DNA of 64,000 nucleotides from Sphingobacterium yanglingense. Its GTDB lineage: Bacteria; Bacteroidota; Bacteroidia; Sphingobacteriales; Sphingobacteriaceae. A model generated the notes under the pieces. That model worked only from the letters and a program-made list of their open reading frames with translations, was not told the DNA's origin and made no database searches. This document shows positions 35,417 through 43,076 of the stretch, in pieces. Location of the stretch: contig NZ_SNYV01000013.1 in the NCBI RefSeq assembly GCF_004363245.1, positions 86,939-150,938 of the forward strand, given 5' to 3'. How positions within the stretch are numbered: the first letter of the stretch is position 1; each line of letters opens with the position of its first letter. The position numbers were made by a program, and so were the translations under genes.

Positions 35417-35440
35417 TACGCTATTTATAATTCATTTTTT

Positions 35441-35932
35441 ATGAAACCACTAAAAATAAAGTCTATTGATAATTCTTATTCAACACAAGCAATCAATCTG
35501 ATAATAGAGATACAGCAAAATGAGTTCAGGACATCAATAACAATAAATGATCAACCAGATCTTTTCGAAATTGAAGATTACTATATGCAAAAAGGAGGAA
35601 ATTTCTGGGGTGCATTTATAGAAAATGAACTAGTGGGAACTATTGCCTTAGCAAATTTTGGAAATAGCAATGGAGCTGTCAGAAAGATGTTCGTTAAAGA
35701 ATCCTTTCGTGGCAAAGAATTAGGGATAGCTCAAGAATTGCTAAACGAACTAATTTCATTTTCTTCGGCTCATAATATTACAGATCTTTATTTAGGTACA
35801 ATCGATGTTTTCAAGGCGGCACAACGTTTTTACGAACGAAACAATTTCACAATAATCAATAAAGAAGAACTTCCTGTTTCTTTTCCATTAATGAATGCAG
35901 ATAATCTTTTCTATCATTTAAACATTAAATAA
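35441..35932 (+). CDS. GNAT family N-acetyltransferase (MarR-linked)
   Basis: 163 residues from the ATG at 35441. The TTG at 35414 lies inside the promoter box. Acetyl-CoA motif VKESFRGKELGIAQELL (about 85-101) and AAQRFYERNNFTII near the end. The MarR gene starts 2 bp after its stop. GNAT-MarR pairs are common and the two domains are fused in some bacteria, which supports a shared role in detoxification or small-molecule acetylation. Confidence 0.88.
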   Translation: MKPLKIKSIDNSYSTQAINLIIEIQQNEFRTSITINDQPDLFEIEDYYMQKGGNFWGAFIENELVGTIALANFGNSNGAVRKMFVKESFRGKELGIAQELLNELISFSSAHNITDLYLGTIDVFKAAQRFYERNNFTIINKEELPVSFPLMNADNLFYHLNIK

Positions 35933-35934
35933 AT

Positions 35935-36414
35935 ATGAATGTATTAAATCAAGCCGGGATTTTAGCTCTTTCTTCTAGAATGCACCGTTTAAGTGAACAA
36001 ATAAGAAAAGATGGAGCTCTGATTTATAAAGAATTTGACATAGATTTTGAGCTTAAATGGTTTCCTGTAATTTATACTATCTATAAAAAAGAAAACGTTA
36101 ATGTTATGGAAATTGCCAATGAAATTGGATATACTCATCCTTCTACAATTACTTTATTGAAAGAGATTGAGAATTTGAAATTAGTTGCCTGGAAAAAAGA
36201 CAGCCAAGATGAACGTAAAAAAAACTATCACTTAACAAAAGAAGGGCAGAAGTTAGTCACAAAAATGAAACCGGTGTGGGAAACGATGTCCCTTGTTCTT
36301 GGAGAAATATCCGACAATCAAAATAATCTTTTACAGGCCATTAACGAAGCTGAAAACAAATTAGTAGAACAGTCTTTCTACCAAAGGGTATTGCAACTAA
36401 AAAATGAACTTTAG
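35935..36414 (+). CDS. MarR-family transcriptional regulator
   Basis: 159 residues with a winged helix-turn-helix (VNVMEIANEIGYTHPSTITLLKEIENLKLV, about 57-86) and the wing basic patch KKDSQDERKKNYHLT. Dimerising helices flank it. It probably represses its own operon through the TACGTA palindromes upstream of the GNAT gene. Ligand unknown. Confidence 0.9.
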   Translation: MNVLNQAGILALSSRMHRLSEQIRKDGALIYKEFDIDFELKWFPVIYTIYKKENVNVMEIANEIGYTHPSTITLLKEIENLKLVAWKKDSQDERKKNYHLTKEGQKLVTKMKPVWETMSLVLGEISDNQNNLLQAINEAENKLVEQSFYQRVLQLKNEL

Positions 36415-36468
36415 TATTTACTAGCAATAAACTGAACTAAATGAGTACATTACGAAAACACATTGTTT

Positions 36469-37011
36469 ATGATGGAAGATGTTGAAAAATTAAAATACCC
36501 AATAGGCAGATTTGTAAGACCAGAAGTAATTACGGTAGTTGATCTAAAGGAGTGGATTGCAATATTAGAAGCCTTTCCTGATCTAATACAGAAGGAAGTA
36601 AAAAGTCTTTCCTATCAAGCGTTAAATAATAGGTACAGGCCAGGAGGATGGACAATCAGGCAAGTAGTACATCATTGTGCCGATAGTCATATTAATAGTT
36701 TTGTGCGATTTAAATTAGCATTAACAGAAGAAAAACCAACTATAAAGCCTTATAACGAAGCCATGTGGGCCGAATTAATAGATGCACAAGATATGCCAAT
36801 AGATAGTTCATTAGCTATTATTAAAGGAATACATCAGCGTTGGGTAGTTTTGTTAAAGAGTCTATCTATCAAAGACCTACAGAGAACGTTTATACATCCT
36901 GAAACGAAAGAAGAAATTAGTTTACAAACTAATATTGGTATTTATGCTTGGCATTGTCAACATCATCTCAATCATATTGTTAATGCAAAGAATTCTGCAT
37001 ACAGCTCATAA
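36469..37011 (+). CDS. DinB/YfiT-family putative metal-dependent hydrolase (bacillithiol transferase-like)
   Basis: About 180 residues (ATG 36469; the next codon is also ATG). The YfiT-type opening KLKYPIGRF is present. DinB-fold metal ligands are suggested by VVHHCADSHIN (about 64-74) and AWHCQHHLNHI (about 163-173). Members of this family in thiol-using bacteria transfer bacillithiol to electrophiles such as fosfomycin-like compounds. Following a GNAT-MarR pair, a detoxification role would fit. Not part of that operon with certainty (gap of ~55 bp). Confidence 0.82.
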   Translation: MMEDVEKLKYPIGRFVRPEVITVVDLKEWIAILEAFPDLIQKEVKSLSYQALNNRYRPGGWTIRQVVHHCADSHINSFVRFKLALTEEKPTIKPYNEAMWAELIDAQDMPIDSSLAIIKGIHQRWVVLLKSLSIKDLQRTFIHPETKEEISLQTNIGIYAWHCQHHLNHIVNAKNSAYSS

Positions 37012-37129
37012 AAGAGGAAGAATAGGGACTACGATGCAGCGTATCTAGGCATCTATTGTATGCTTTTTGATAATGCTAGAATTTGGGCCAATTCATTTTA
37101 AATGACTGACAGATCTAAAAGATATCAGT

Positions 37130-37717
37130 TTAAGGTTGTAGAAGAATCTTGGTCCATATATCACTTTCTTTTTGATACAGTATTCTATCGTGAAAACGGG
37201 TTTCTTTGAAAATTAAAAATTCAATCCGTATCGGAGCAATTCCAAAAGCTCCCCAATTACCTGGGCGAGGCAGTGATGTTTGAGATTCTAAATATTGCGT
37301 ATAGGAGTCATATTTTGTATTTAGAATTTCTGGATTACGAAGAAATTTTCCTTGATCACTTACTATAGAAACTATTTGACTTTCGATATTTCTTTGCTTA
37401 AAATAGGTATCAGCTATCGAATCTTCAATTCTGTGTGTTTCTCCCTGAATTCTGATTTGCACTTGGGTTTCAGGAAGCCAAAAGGTTAAAGCTGCTTTAT
37501 TGTTTTGTGCCAGTTCTTCTCCTTTCCTTGCTGATAGTGTGCCCGAAATAATAAACTGTTCGTTGGTAATTTCTTTTAGAGATACAAATCTTGAATTTGG
37601 AAAACCATCTATACCGATTGTGGAGAGACAACAAGCATAAGGCAGCTTTTGTTTTCTAGTTTCAATTTCTTGATCTAAGTAAAATTGAAATTGTGATAAG
37701 ATACTTTGAAGCGTCAT
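37130..37717 (-). CDS. Pyridoxamine 5'-phosphate oxidase-family flavoprotein
   Basis: 195 residues from the ATG at 37717 (MTLQSILSQFQFY). It shows the PNPOx fold: DGFPNSRFVSLKEI (about 43-56), SARKGEELAQNNKAALTFWLP and the C-terminal RPGNWGAFGIAPIRIEFL plus RFHDRILY, which resemble the FMN- and PLP-site segments of PdxH. A role in pyridoxal phosphate synthesis is likely, but other FMN-dependent oxidases share the fold. No vitamin B6 genes adjoin it. Confidence 0.82.
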   Translation of the reverse strand: MTLQSILSQFQFYLDQEIETRKQKLPYACCLSTIGIDGFPNSRFVSLKEITNEQFIISGTLSARKGEELAQNNKAALTFWLPETQVQIRIQGETHRIEDSIADTYFKQRNIESQIVSIVSDQGKFLRNPEILNTKYDSYTQYLESQTSLPRPGNWGAFGIAPIRIEFLIFKETRFHDRILYQKESDIWTKILLQP

Positions 37718-37859
37718 AATGGATAAAATTAGCAATAGAAATTCTATATTACAAAGGAGGTGCAGCTATAATAACTGATATAACCAATTAAACTCAGAGG
37801 GTACTGCAAATATAATCTATGTGTTGTCAGCTTTTTAAATAATGGTATTCATATTTTAC

Positions 37860-37928
37860 AAAAAAATACCTGAAGCGGGGAGCTTCAGGTATTTTTAACT
37901 AACCAATTATTAACCTAAATTATGAATA
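37860..37928 (-). ncRNA. Predicted sigma-54-dependent small RNA, copy 2 (~69 nt)
   Basis: Same transcript as copy 1 with two extra bases in the A/T runs. The hairpin spans 37867-37891 and a seven-T run ends it. It lies ~140 bp upstream of the PNPOx-family gene on the same strand, so it is terminated before that gene. Confidence 0.65.
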
Positions 37929-37937
37929 CGAATACTA

Positions 37938-37955
37938 CCGCAAAGGATGTGCCAG
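37938..37955 (-). promoter_or_regulatory. Sigma-54 promoter of small RNA copy 2
   Basis: CTGGCACATCCTTTGCG: GG-N10-GC spacing kept although the N4 spacer and flanks differ from copy 1, a pattern expected for a functional RpoN site. Confidence 0.7.
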
Positions 37956-38121
37956 TCTTATGTTGGCATAGTAAAATAACATAAAGGTTACGATTCTTTT
38001 GTACTGACAATTGCTATGCAAGAGATTCATCTCCCATTATCCTGCTGTTATAACCACTAGGTTTTCTATGGGGACCTAAGTTTTAACCGACACTAGTGTT
38101 CAGTCTATTTATAATTTTTCC

Positions 38122-38472
38122 TTATTTCTTGGAAGGCATCTTTTTGATTTCCTGAGGTTTCATCATCTGATGGATTGTACCGTTATGGTCGAGATACTGG
38201 TCTGCCTGCAACTTCACTACTTTCTTGTCTTTCATCACCACCTCGCCGTTGGGGTGTATCCAAACATCGCCAACTTTGGTTTCTTTGGTCATGTGCATCG
38301 ATTTACCATCTTTCATTTCCACTATTTTTCCATCTTTCCAGCACCAATGTTGCATGTTGTGTTCCTTTTGCACATGGTGTTCCTCTTTTTTGTGTTCCTT
38401 TTTTTGTTCTTGAGCCGAAGCACTATATCCAATCCAGGAAATTAGTGCTACTGATAAAATTAACTTTTTCAT
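38122..38472 (-). CDS. DUF6799-type secreted protein
   Basis: 116 residues from the ATG at 38472 (MKKLILSVAL), with a signal peptide ending YSASAQEQ. A His/Lys/Glu-rich linker (about 22-45) is followed by the DUF6799-like repeat of short DGK units: WKDGKIVEMKDGKSMHM, then WIHPNGEVVMKD and LDHNGTIHQM. Periplasmic or outer-membrane associated. The His-rich linker might bind metal. Function unknown. Confidence 0.78.
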   Translation of the reverse strand: MKKLILSVALISWIGYSASAQEQKKEHKKEEHHVQKEHNMQHWCWKDGKIVEMKDGKSMHMTKETKVGDVWIHPNGEVVMKDKKVVKLQADQYLDHNGTIHQMMKPQEIKKMPSKK

Positions 38473-38552
38473 TTTTAAAACACTCTTAATACCTAAAAAT
38501 GAATTTCTTAGGGATTGAATAACAAGTTTAGATAGATAAAGTTTTGGCAAGA

Positions 38553-38785
38553 TTAATTTTTTTCGTTCCTCGCTATTTTTTTGTTTTCGATCCCCTGATC
38601 TAGAAATGCGAAAGGACTTGCAGGGCTGTATTTAATCCCATCAGGGAGGTTGTCACAGAATGTGATAAGCTCACGCCATTCATTTTTGGTGAGTTGGAAC
38701 ATGAATTCCGTAGGAATTGGTTTATGAGTTATTGTCTTAATTCCGCTTTTTTCTTTTAGATAGGTTTGAAGTACGAGGAGAAGCT
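38553..38785 (-). pseudogene. ORF6N-type antirepressor remnant
   Basis: An open stretch of about 75 codons without a proper start reads ...PTEFMFQLTKNEWRELITF and ...SPFAFLDQGI before a stop. This matches the middle of ORF6N proteins (EDFMFQLT... and PYAFTEQGV). The N-terminal part is missing (a TAG lies upstream in frame) and the end breaks off early. It is probably a leftover of a mobile-element gene. A fuller ORF6N gene lies at 41730. Confidence 0.5.
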
Positions 38786-38890
38786 ACCTCTTCTTTTTGG
38801 AAAGGCACGAGCTGAAAGCTCGCACTAGCGGAAGAGTGAATGTGTGTTTTAAGAGTTTATTGATTATCTTGTGTAAAATGAAAACTATGT

Positions 38891-39466
38891 ATGCCTAATA
38901 TCTACGTTATATCCGGTTGTAATGGTGCTGGCAAAACTACTGCTAGTTATACTGTATTACCCGAAATTCTTAACTGTAAAGAGTTTGTCAATGCAGATAA
39001 TATCGCGGCAGGGATATCCCCATTTAATCCAGAGAGTGTTGCTTTATCGGCAGGACGTATTATGCTGGAGCGAATCCATGAGTTGATAAAAGAGGGAGCC
39101 GATTTTGCATTTGAGACTACCCTGTCAACAAAGAGCTATCGAAATCTTATTCTCGACGCCCAGAAGAAAGGTTATACTGTCACACTGTTATATTTTTGGT
39201 TAGATTCTCCTGCTTTGGCGATGCAACGCGTCAAAAAGCGTGTAGAGCGAGGAGGTCACCACATTCCAGATAATGTCGTTGAGCGACGGTACCATAGAGG
39301 ATTGACAAATCTATTTAATCTCTATCTTCCAATATGTGATTATTGGATGGTTTTAGATAATATGGATTTGGTTCCAGAGATTATAGCCAAACAAAACGAA
39401 TTTGGAGAATCAATTGTAAATAACGAACTTTGGTCTAGATTAAAAGCAGAATACTATGGTAAATGA
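38891..39466 (+). CDS. Zeta-toxin-like P-loop kinase
   Basis: 191 residues. Walker A GCNGAGKTT (9-17), the substrate-side motifs FVNADNIA (about 33-40) and FETTLST (about 74-80), and a basic KKRVERGGHHIP segment, matching the zeta toxin/COG4185 family. Zeta toxins phosphorylate UDP-GlcNAc and block wall synthesis. Many chromosomal relatives are not proven toxins. The small downstream gene overlaps by 11 bp and may encode its partner, an order (toxin first) opposite to classic epsilon-zeta. Confidence 0.82.
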   Translation: MPNIYVISGCNGAGKTTASYTVLPEILNCKEFVNADNIAAGISPFNPESVALSAGRIMLERIHELIKEGADFAFETTLSTKSYRNLILDAQKKGYTVTLLYFWLDSPALAMQRVKKRVERGGHHIPDNVVERRYHRGLTNLFNLYLPICDYWMVLDNMDLVPEIIAKQNEFGESIVNNELWSRLKAEYYGK

Positions 39467-39638
39467 AGATTTAAAAAATAGTAAAGCCGATTGGACTGAA
39501 AAAATTCGCGAGGGCGTACAAAAGGCACTTCGAAAGTTAGCTGAAGAAAGCGCAGCCAAAGGTGAGAGCTTGGTCGTAAAGATAGATGGTGAGATTAAGG
39601 AAGTTCCTGCTAAGGAGCTTTTAGCTACTCTTCCATAA
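39456..39638 (+). CDS. Small protein partnering the zeta-like kinase (putative antitoxin)
   Basis: 60 residues, mostly helical and charged, with a KIREGVQKALRKLAEESAAKG helix and an EVPAKELL end. Its ATG overlaps the end of the kinase gene by 11 bp, so translation is coupled. Not homologous in any obvious way to epsilon. The antitoxin role rests on size and pairing only. Confidence 0.65.
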   Translation: MVNEDLKNSKADWTEKIREGVQKALRKLAEESAAKGESLVVKIDGEIKEVPAKELLATLP

Positions 39639-39765
39639 AATAGTAATATACAAGCCTAGATGAATTCGTCTTTACAGTAATATAATTGCGTCGTAATATA
39701 AAGTCGAATCTTGTTGCCTCCTCAGCCATTTAGAGTTTAATATAGAGAAAATATAATATTACGAG

Positions 39766-39795
39766 AGCCGTTTCAGAGTTGGGACGGCTTTTTTG
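39766..39795 (+). terminator. Rho-independent terminator after the zeta-like operon
   Basis: AGCCGT pairs with ACGGCT around TTCAGAGTTGGG, then TTTTT. Nearly the same as the element at 31969. Confidence 0.85.
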
Positions 39796-39823
39796 TCTTA
39801 TTATATCTCCATCAATCTACTAT

Positions 39824-39892
39824 AAAAAAATACCTGAAGCGGGGAGCTTCAGGTATTTTTAACTAACCAATTATTAACCTAAATTATGAATA
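39824..39892 (-). ncRNA. Predicted sigma-54-dependent small RNA, copy 3 (~69 nt)
   Basis: Identical to copy 2 over the predicted transcript, ending in seven T after the hairpin. It faces the zeta-kinase terminator at 39766. Confidence 0.65.
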
Positions 39893-39901
39893 CTAGTCCT
39901 A

Positions 39902-39919
39902 TTGCAAAGTGTGTGCCAA
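39902..39919 (-). promoter_or_regulatory. Sigma-54 promoter of small RNA copy 3
   Basis: TTGGCACACACTTTGCA, one difference from the RpoN consensus in the non-critical G of CACG. GG-N10-GC spacing intact. Confidence 0.75.
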
Positions 39920-40016
39920 TCTTATGCCTGCATAGGAAAGCAACATAAAGGTTACGATTCTTTTATACAGACAATAGCTATACAAGAGATTCATCTCCTA
40001 TTATAACCGATGATTT

Positions 40017-40193
40017 ATGGCGTACTGCAAACACTGTGACGCTAGCCGAGGATATATTCCCGCTCATAGAAAACAGTCTCACGAATTGTATAACTTAGCA
40101 GAAGATATTTTCGAGCAGGATAATCTGGTCGAACAATATCCGGAGAAAGTCAAGGAACTAAGTGATCTGCTAGATAAACAGAAGCAGAAATAA
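40017..40193 (+). pseudogene. C-terminal fragment of a sulfatase gene
   Basis: A 58-codon frame. Its second half reads ELYNLAEDIFEQDNLVEQYP and continues EKVKELSDLLDKQKQK, the usual end of arylsulfatases (ELYDL...D..E..NLA). The catalytic part is gone and the first ~22 codons are unrelated. It lies directly before an intact sulfatase gene, so it is probably the relic of a tandem sulfatase. Confidence 0.6.
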
Positions 40194-40206
40194 ATAGCTG
40201 ATTCAG

Positions 40207-41661
40207 ATGAATATAAAAAGAAGCTTATCGACATTGTGCATTTTGTTAACTGTATTTTCATATACAGTCGTGGCACAGAAAAAGGAAAAAATGAATGTAC
40301 TGTTTGTTATTTCTGATGATCTCACCGCTGCGGCTGTATCTTCCTATGAGAATTCGCTATCCTACAGTCCCAATATAGCGAGACTATCGGAAGAAGGCGC
40401 GCAATATACACGAGCCTATAGCCAATATCCAGTCTGTGGCCCTTCTCGAGCATCTTTGCTATTTGGGTATTATCCTACTGCCACAGGAGTATATGGCTAT
40501 ACCAGCGGTCGTGAAAAGGTCGGCCCAGATAAAAAATCATTACCCCAGTTGTTTAAAGAAAGCGGATATTATACTGCACGCGTCAGTAAAATCTTTCATA
40601 TGGGCATCCCGGGAGATATTGAATCGGGCTCTGACGGAGCTGACGATTCGTTATCATGGACACAACGATATAATAGTCAGGGACCCGAATGGATGGCTAG
40701 AGGCGAGGGCGAGTTAGTTCAAAATAATCCATACGGAAAGTTTCCCGTGAAAGGCGGAAATGTCATGACTATCGTCAAGGGAGAGGGCGGCGACTTAGAA
40801 CATTCCGACGGGCGTACAGCACAGAAAGCAATAGAGATCATTAGAGCGAAAAGCAAACAGCCATTTTTTCTAGCTGTAGGATTAGTGCGGCCGCATGTAC
40901 CTTTTGTTGCGCCTCGCGAATATTTTGATAGATTCCCCTATCAGGAGATGGTGTTACCTCCAAAAGTGCAGGGAGACTGGGACGATATGCCTGCTAATGC
41001 TATTAATTACGTGACCACCAAGAATGCTGAGATGTCCGAAGACCAGCAGAAGAAAGCAATAGCAGCTTATTACGCCTCCGTGTCTTATATGGATGCACAG
41101 GTAGGAAAGATTTTAGCCTGTCTAAAAGAGGAAGGACTAGATAAAAATACCATTGTAGTATTCACGTCCGATCATGGATTTCATTTGGGAGAGCATGACT
41201 TTTGGATGAAAGTGAGCCTCCACGAAGAGTCTGTCCGTGTCCCCTTAATCATTAAGGTTCCTGGCAAGAAAAGTGTAGTGTGCCATTCTTTTGTAGAGTT
41301 GCTGGATCTGTATCCCACCTTAACCGAATTGGCGGGAATCAAACCACAGTCCAATATCCAGGGAAAGAGCCTAGTGAAAACCTTGGATGATCCGCTTTTT
41401 AAGGTGAGAGATTTTGTTTTTTCAATCAGTCAAAATGCTGGTAAGGGAGGGAATGCTTTTTCTATTCGTAACCACAAGTGGGCTTATATACAATATGGCG
41501 AAAATGCAGAAAATGGAGCTGAACTGTATGATATGGAGTACGATATCAAACAGTATACAAATTTGGCAAAGCTACCCAGATACGCCACTACTGTTGAACA
41601 GATGAAGCAATTGTTACGTCAAAAAATACAAGAAGTAAGAGACAATGATTTGTCGCTTTAA
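40207..41661 (+). CDS. Sulfatase (iduronate-2-sulfatase-like), secreted
   Basis: 484 residues with a signal peptide ending TVVAQ. N-terminal metal ligands are in VISDDLT (D37, D38). The formylglycine site is CGPSRASLLFG (C77, R81), so it is a Cys-type enzyme needing a formylglycine-generating (maturase) enzyme encoded elsewhere. TSDHGFHLGEHDFWMK (about 319-334) is characteristic of the iduronate-2-sulfatase branch. It should remove sulfate from a sulfated glycan or small ester in the periplasm. No SusCD or glycosidase adjoins it. Confidence 0.92.
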   Translation: MNIKRSLSTLCILLTVFSYTVVAQKKEKMNVLFVISDDLTAAAVSSYENSLSYSPNIARLSEEGAQYTRAYSQYPVCGPSRASLLFGYYPTATGVYGYTSGREKVGPDKKSLPQLFKESGYYTARVSKIFHMGIPGDIESGSDGADDSLSWTQRYNSQGPEWMARGEGELVQNNPYGKFPVKGGNVMTIVKGEGGDLEHSDGRTAQKAIEIIRAKSKQPFFLAVGLVRPHVPFVAPREYFDRFPYQEMVLPPKVQGDWDDMPANAINYVTTKNAEMSEDQQKKAIAAYYASVSYMDAQVGKILACLKEEGLDKNTIVVFTSDHGFHLGEHDFWMKVSLHEESVRVPLIIKVPGKKSVVCHSFVELLDLYPTLTELAGIKPQSNIQGKSLVKTLDDPLFKVRDFVFSISQNAGKGGNAFSIRNHKWAYIQYGENAENGAELYDMEYDIKQYTNLAKLPRYATTVEQMKQLLRQKIQEVRDNDLSL

Positions 41662-41690
41662 TTCTATTTAGGCCTTGGTGTATCACAATG

Positions 41691-41726
41691 GAAGCCGTTT
41701 CAGATTTTGAGGCGGTTTTCTTTTTT
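41691..41726. terminator. Terminator between the convergent sulfatase and ORF6N genes
   Basis: GAAGCCGTTTC pairs imperfectly, with wobble pairs and one bulge, with GAGGCGGTTTTC, followed by TTTTTT. Related in sequence to those at 31969 and 39766. Confidence 0.6.
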
Positions 41727-41729
41727 GTT

Positions 41730-42227
41730 TTACTTTCCTCCGACCTTAAATCCGATTTCACCTTTTGAGTTTGGCTTTGTAGGTGGACTTTCTTCCTTCT
41801 CCTGCAAGCGGTAGATATATTCGAAGAGCAATTCGATATTCTGATCGTGGCCTTTTTGTTTCTTAGCGATTTGCTCCACGTTGTATTTTATTTGAGGTAT
41901 TTCAAGTTGCACTTGTGTATTAGTAGCTATGGCTTTACGCAATTGTACAAAGGCTCTGACAAGCCTTATACTCATTTGTGTTGCGATAACACTTTTTAAT
42001 ACGTTAGCGAGCATAAGCACTCCATGTTCATTAAAAGCCTGTGGGTTGACACTTGAATGTTTCAGTATATCGAACCGGTCACAATTTGTGACCAGTTCAT
42101 TTTTTTCTTCAGTTGTAAGTTGGAAACGAAAGTCCTCAGGAAACTTGTCTATGTTCCTTTTCACAGCTTGGTACAGTGCTTTAGTTTCTACATTATAAAC
42201 CTCGGCTAGATCTCTGTCTATCACCAT
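41730..42227 (-). CDS. ORF6N domain protein (phage antirepressor-like)
   Basis: 165 residues. ORF6N domain at about 1-90 with IDRDLAEVYNVETKALYQAVKRN, FPEDFRFQLT and FNEHGVLMLANVL, then a helical tail (VEQIAKKQKGHDQNIELLFEYIYRLQ). Compared with the family, the first ~15-20 residues are missing. Upstream codons still read VIRQWSD but a TAG precedes them, so the gene may be 5'-truncated. Family members are DNA-binding regulators of phage and plasmid origin. Confidence 0.82.
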   Translation of the reverse strand: MVIDRDLAEVYNVETKALYQAVKRNIDKFPEDFRFQLTTEEKNELVTNCDRFDILKHSSVNPQAFNEHGVLMLANVLKSVIATQMSIRLVRAFVQLRKAIATNTQVQLEIPQIKYNVEQIAKKQKGHDQNIELLFEYIYRLQEKEESPPTKPNSKGEIGFKVGGK

Positions 42228-42352
42228 GTCCGACCACTGGCGGATTACCTACTGGTCTCTGATGATTGAGATGAGGTCTTCTCTTCTTATTGATATTGTC
42301 AAACAGAACAGCTTTGTAAATAATGGCCTTCTCTTTTAACTTTTCAATTTTG

Positions 42353-42360
42353 TAGATTTG
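42353..42360 (+). promoter_or_regulatory. -7 promoter box (TAGATTTG) of the sigma factor gene
   Basis: Exact TAnnTTTG match, 19 bp before the ATG at 42380. A plain vegetative promoter would let a basal amount of this sigma factor be made. Confidence 0.55.
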
Positions 42361-42379
42361 AACACTCAATCATTCTATT

Positions 42380-42988
42380 ATGTCGTCCAATGCTTCTGAT
42401 CAATTAGAAAGACAATTGCTGGTAGATTTGAAAAGAGGTGATCATGCCGCTTTTCAGGAGCTATACAACATGTATAAGAGGTCCATTGTTACCTCCATGT
42501 TACGGTTGTTGAAGTCCCCTGTTTTGGTTGAAGAATTAGTCCAGGAGCTTTTTCTCGCTCTTTGGGACAATCGGGAAAACATAGATACAGATCGCTCTAT
42601 CAGAGCCTATTTATTTGTCATAGCAAATAATATGGCCAAGAATACTTTGCGTAAAGCCTATTATGATAAGAAAATGAGGTCTATGCTTCAGCCATTCGAC
42701 GAACAGGTGTACGTACAGATAGATGATCATATCCGCAAAAAGGAAAATCAGGCATTACTGCAGCAGATCCTTTCTTATCTTCCTTCGCGTCGTCGCGAGG
42801 TTTATACATTATGTAAGTTAGAGCAGTTGAGCTATAAAGAGGTTGCGCAAAGATTGGGGATAACAGAAAATGCCGTAAACGATCATGTAAAAAAGGCTAA
42901 TGCGCAGATACGAGATCTCATTGTAGATAAGGAAATCCTATGGCTAGTTCTCTTTTTCTGTATACAAGAAGGAATTTTTGTAAAATAA
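42380..42988 (+). CDS. FecI-like ECF sigma factor (TlpA-linked Sus locus)
   Basis: 202 residues. Region 2 holds VEELVQELFLALWDNRENIDTD (about 51-72). Region 4 has the helix-turn-helix LSYKEVAQRLGITENAVNDHVKKA (about 152-175). A hydrophobic C-terminal tail (WLVLFFCIQEG) is common in this group. First gene of sigma-FecR-SusC-SusD-TlpA-TlpA-thioredoxin on the plus strand. It should be freed by FecR when the STN-bearing SusC binds ligand. Confidence 0.94.
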   Translation: MSSNASDQLERQLLVDLKRGDHAAFQELYNMYKRSIVTSMLRLLKSPVLVEELVQELFLALWDNRENIDTDRSIRAYLFVIANNMAKNTLRKAYYDKKMRSMLQPFDEQVYVQIDDHIRKKENQALLQQILSYLPSRRREVYTLCKLEQLSYKEVAQRLGITENAVNDHVKKANAQIRDLIVDKEILWLVLFFCIQEGIFVK

Positions 42989-43076
42989 ATAGATTGATAA
43001 TCAGTTTGATGTGTTTTTTTTGAAGATAGAGCTACTGCTTTTTATTGTACAATTGTATTAATAATAAAAAGCAACT

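Larger units (their letters stand above)
37860..38040 (-). repeat. Small-RNA repeat, copy 2
   Basis: The most diverged of the three copies outside the RNA itself: several substitutions lie between the start site and the -12 element and in the upstream part. The predicted transcript and the promoter GG/GC are intact. It lies between two minus-strand genes. Confidence 0.85.
39824..40004 (-). repeat. Small-RNA repeat, copy 3
   Basis: Shares the transcript, promoter and upstream blocks of copies 1 and 2. Immediately beyond it begins a sulfatase gene fragment, so the repeat borders a recombination or deletion scar. Confidence 0.85.

Noticed and set aside
34635-39948. A 20-codon frame (MNTN...) repeated on the plus strand in all three small-RNA repeats (34635-34697, 37922-37984, 39886-39948).
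   Set aside because: Its start lies within the conserved small-RNA segment and its middle within the sigma-54 promoter, both of which explain the conservation better. The peptide changes at many positions, and the strong terminator stands just before it in that direction.
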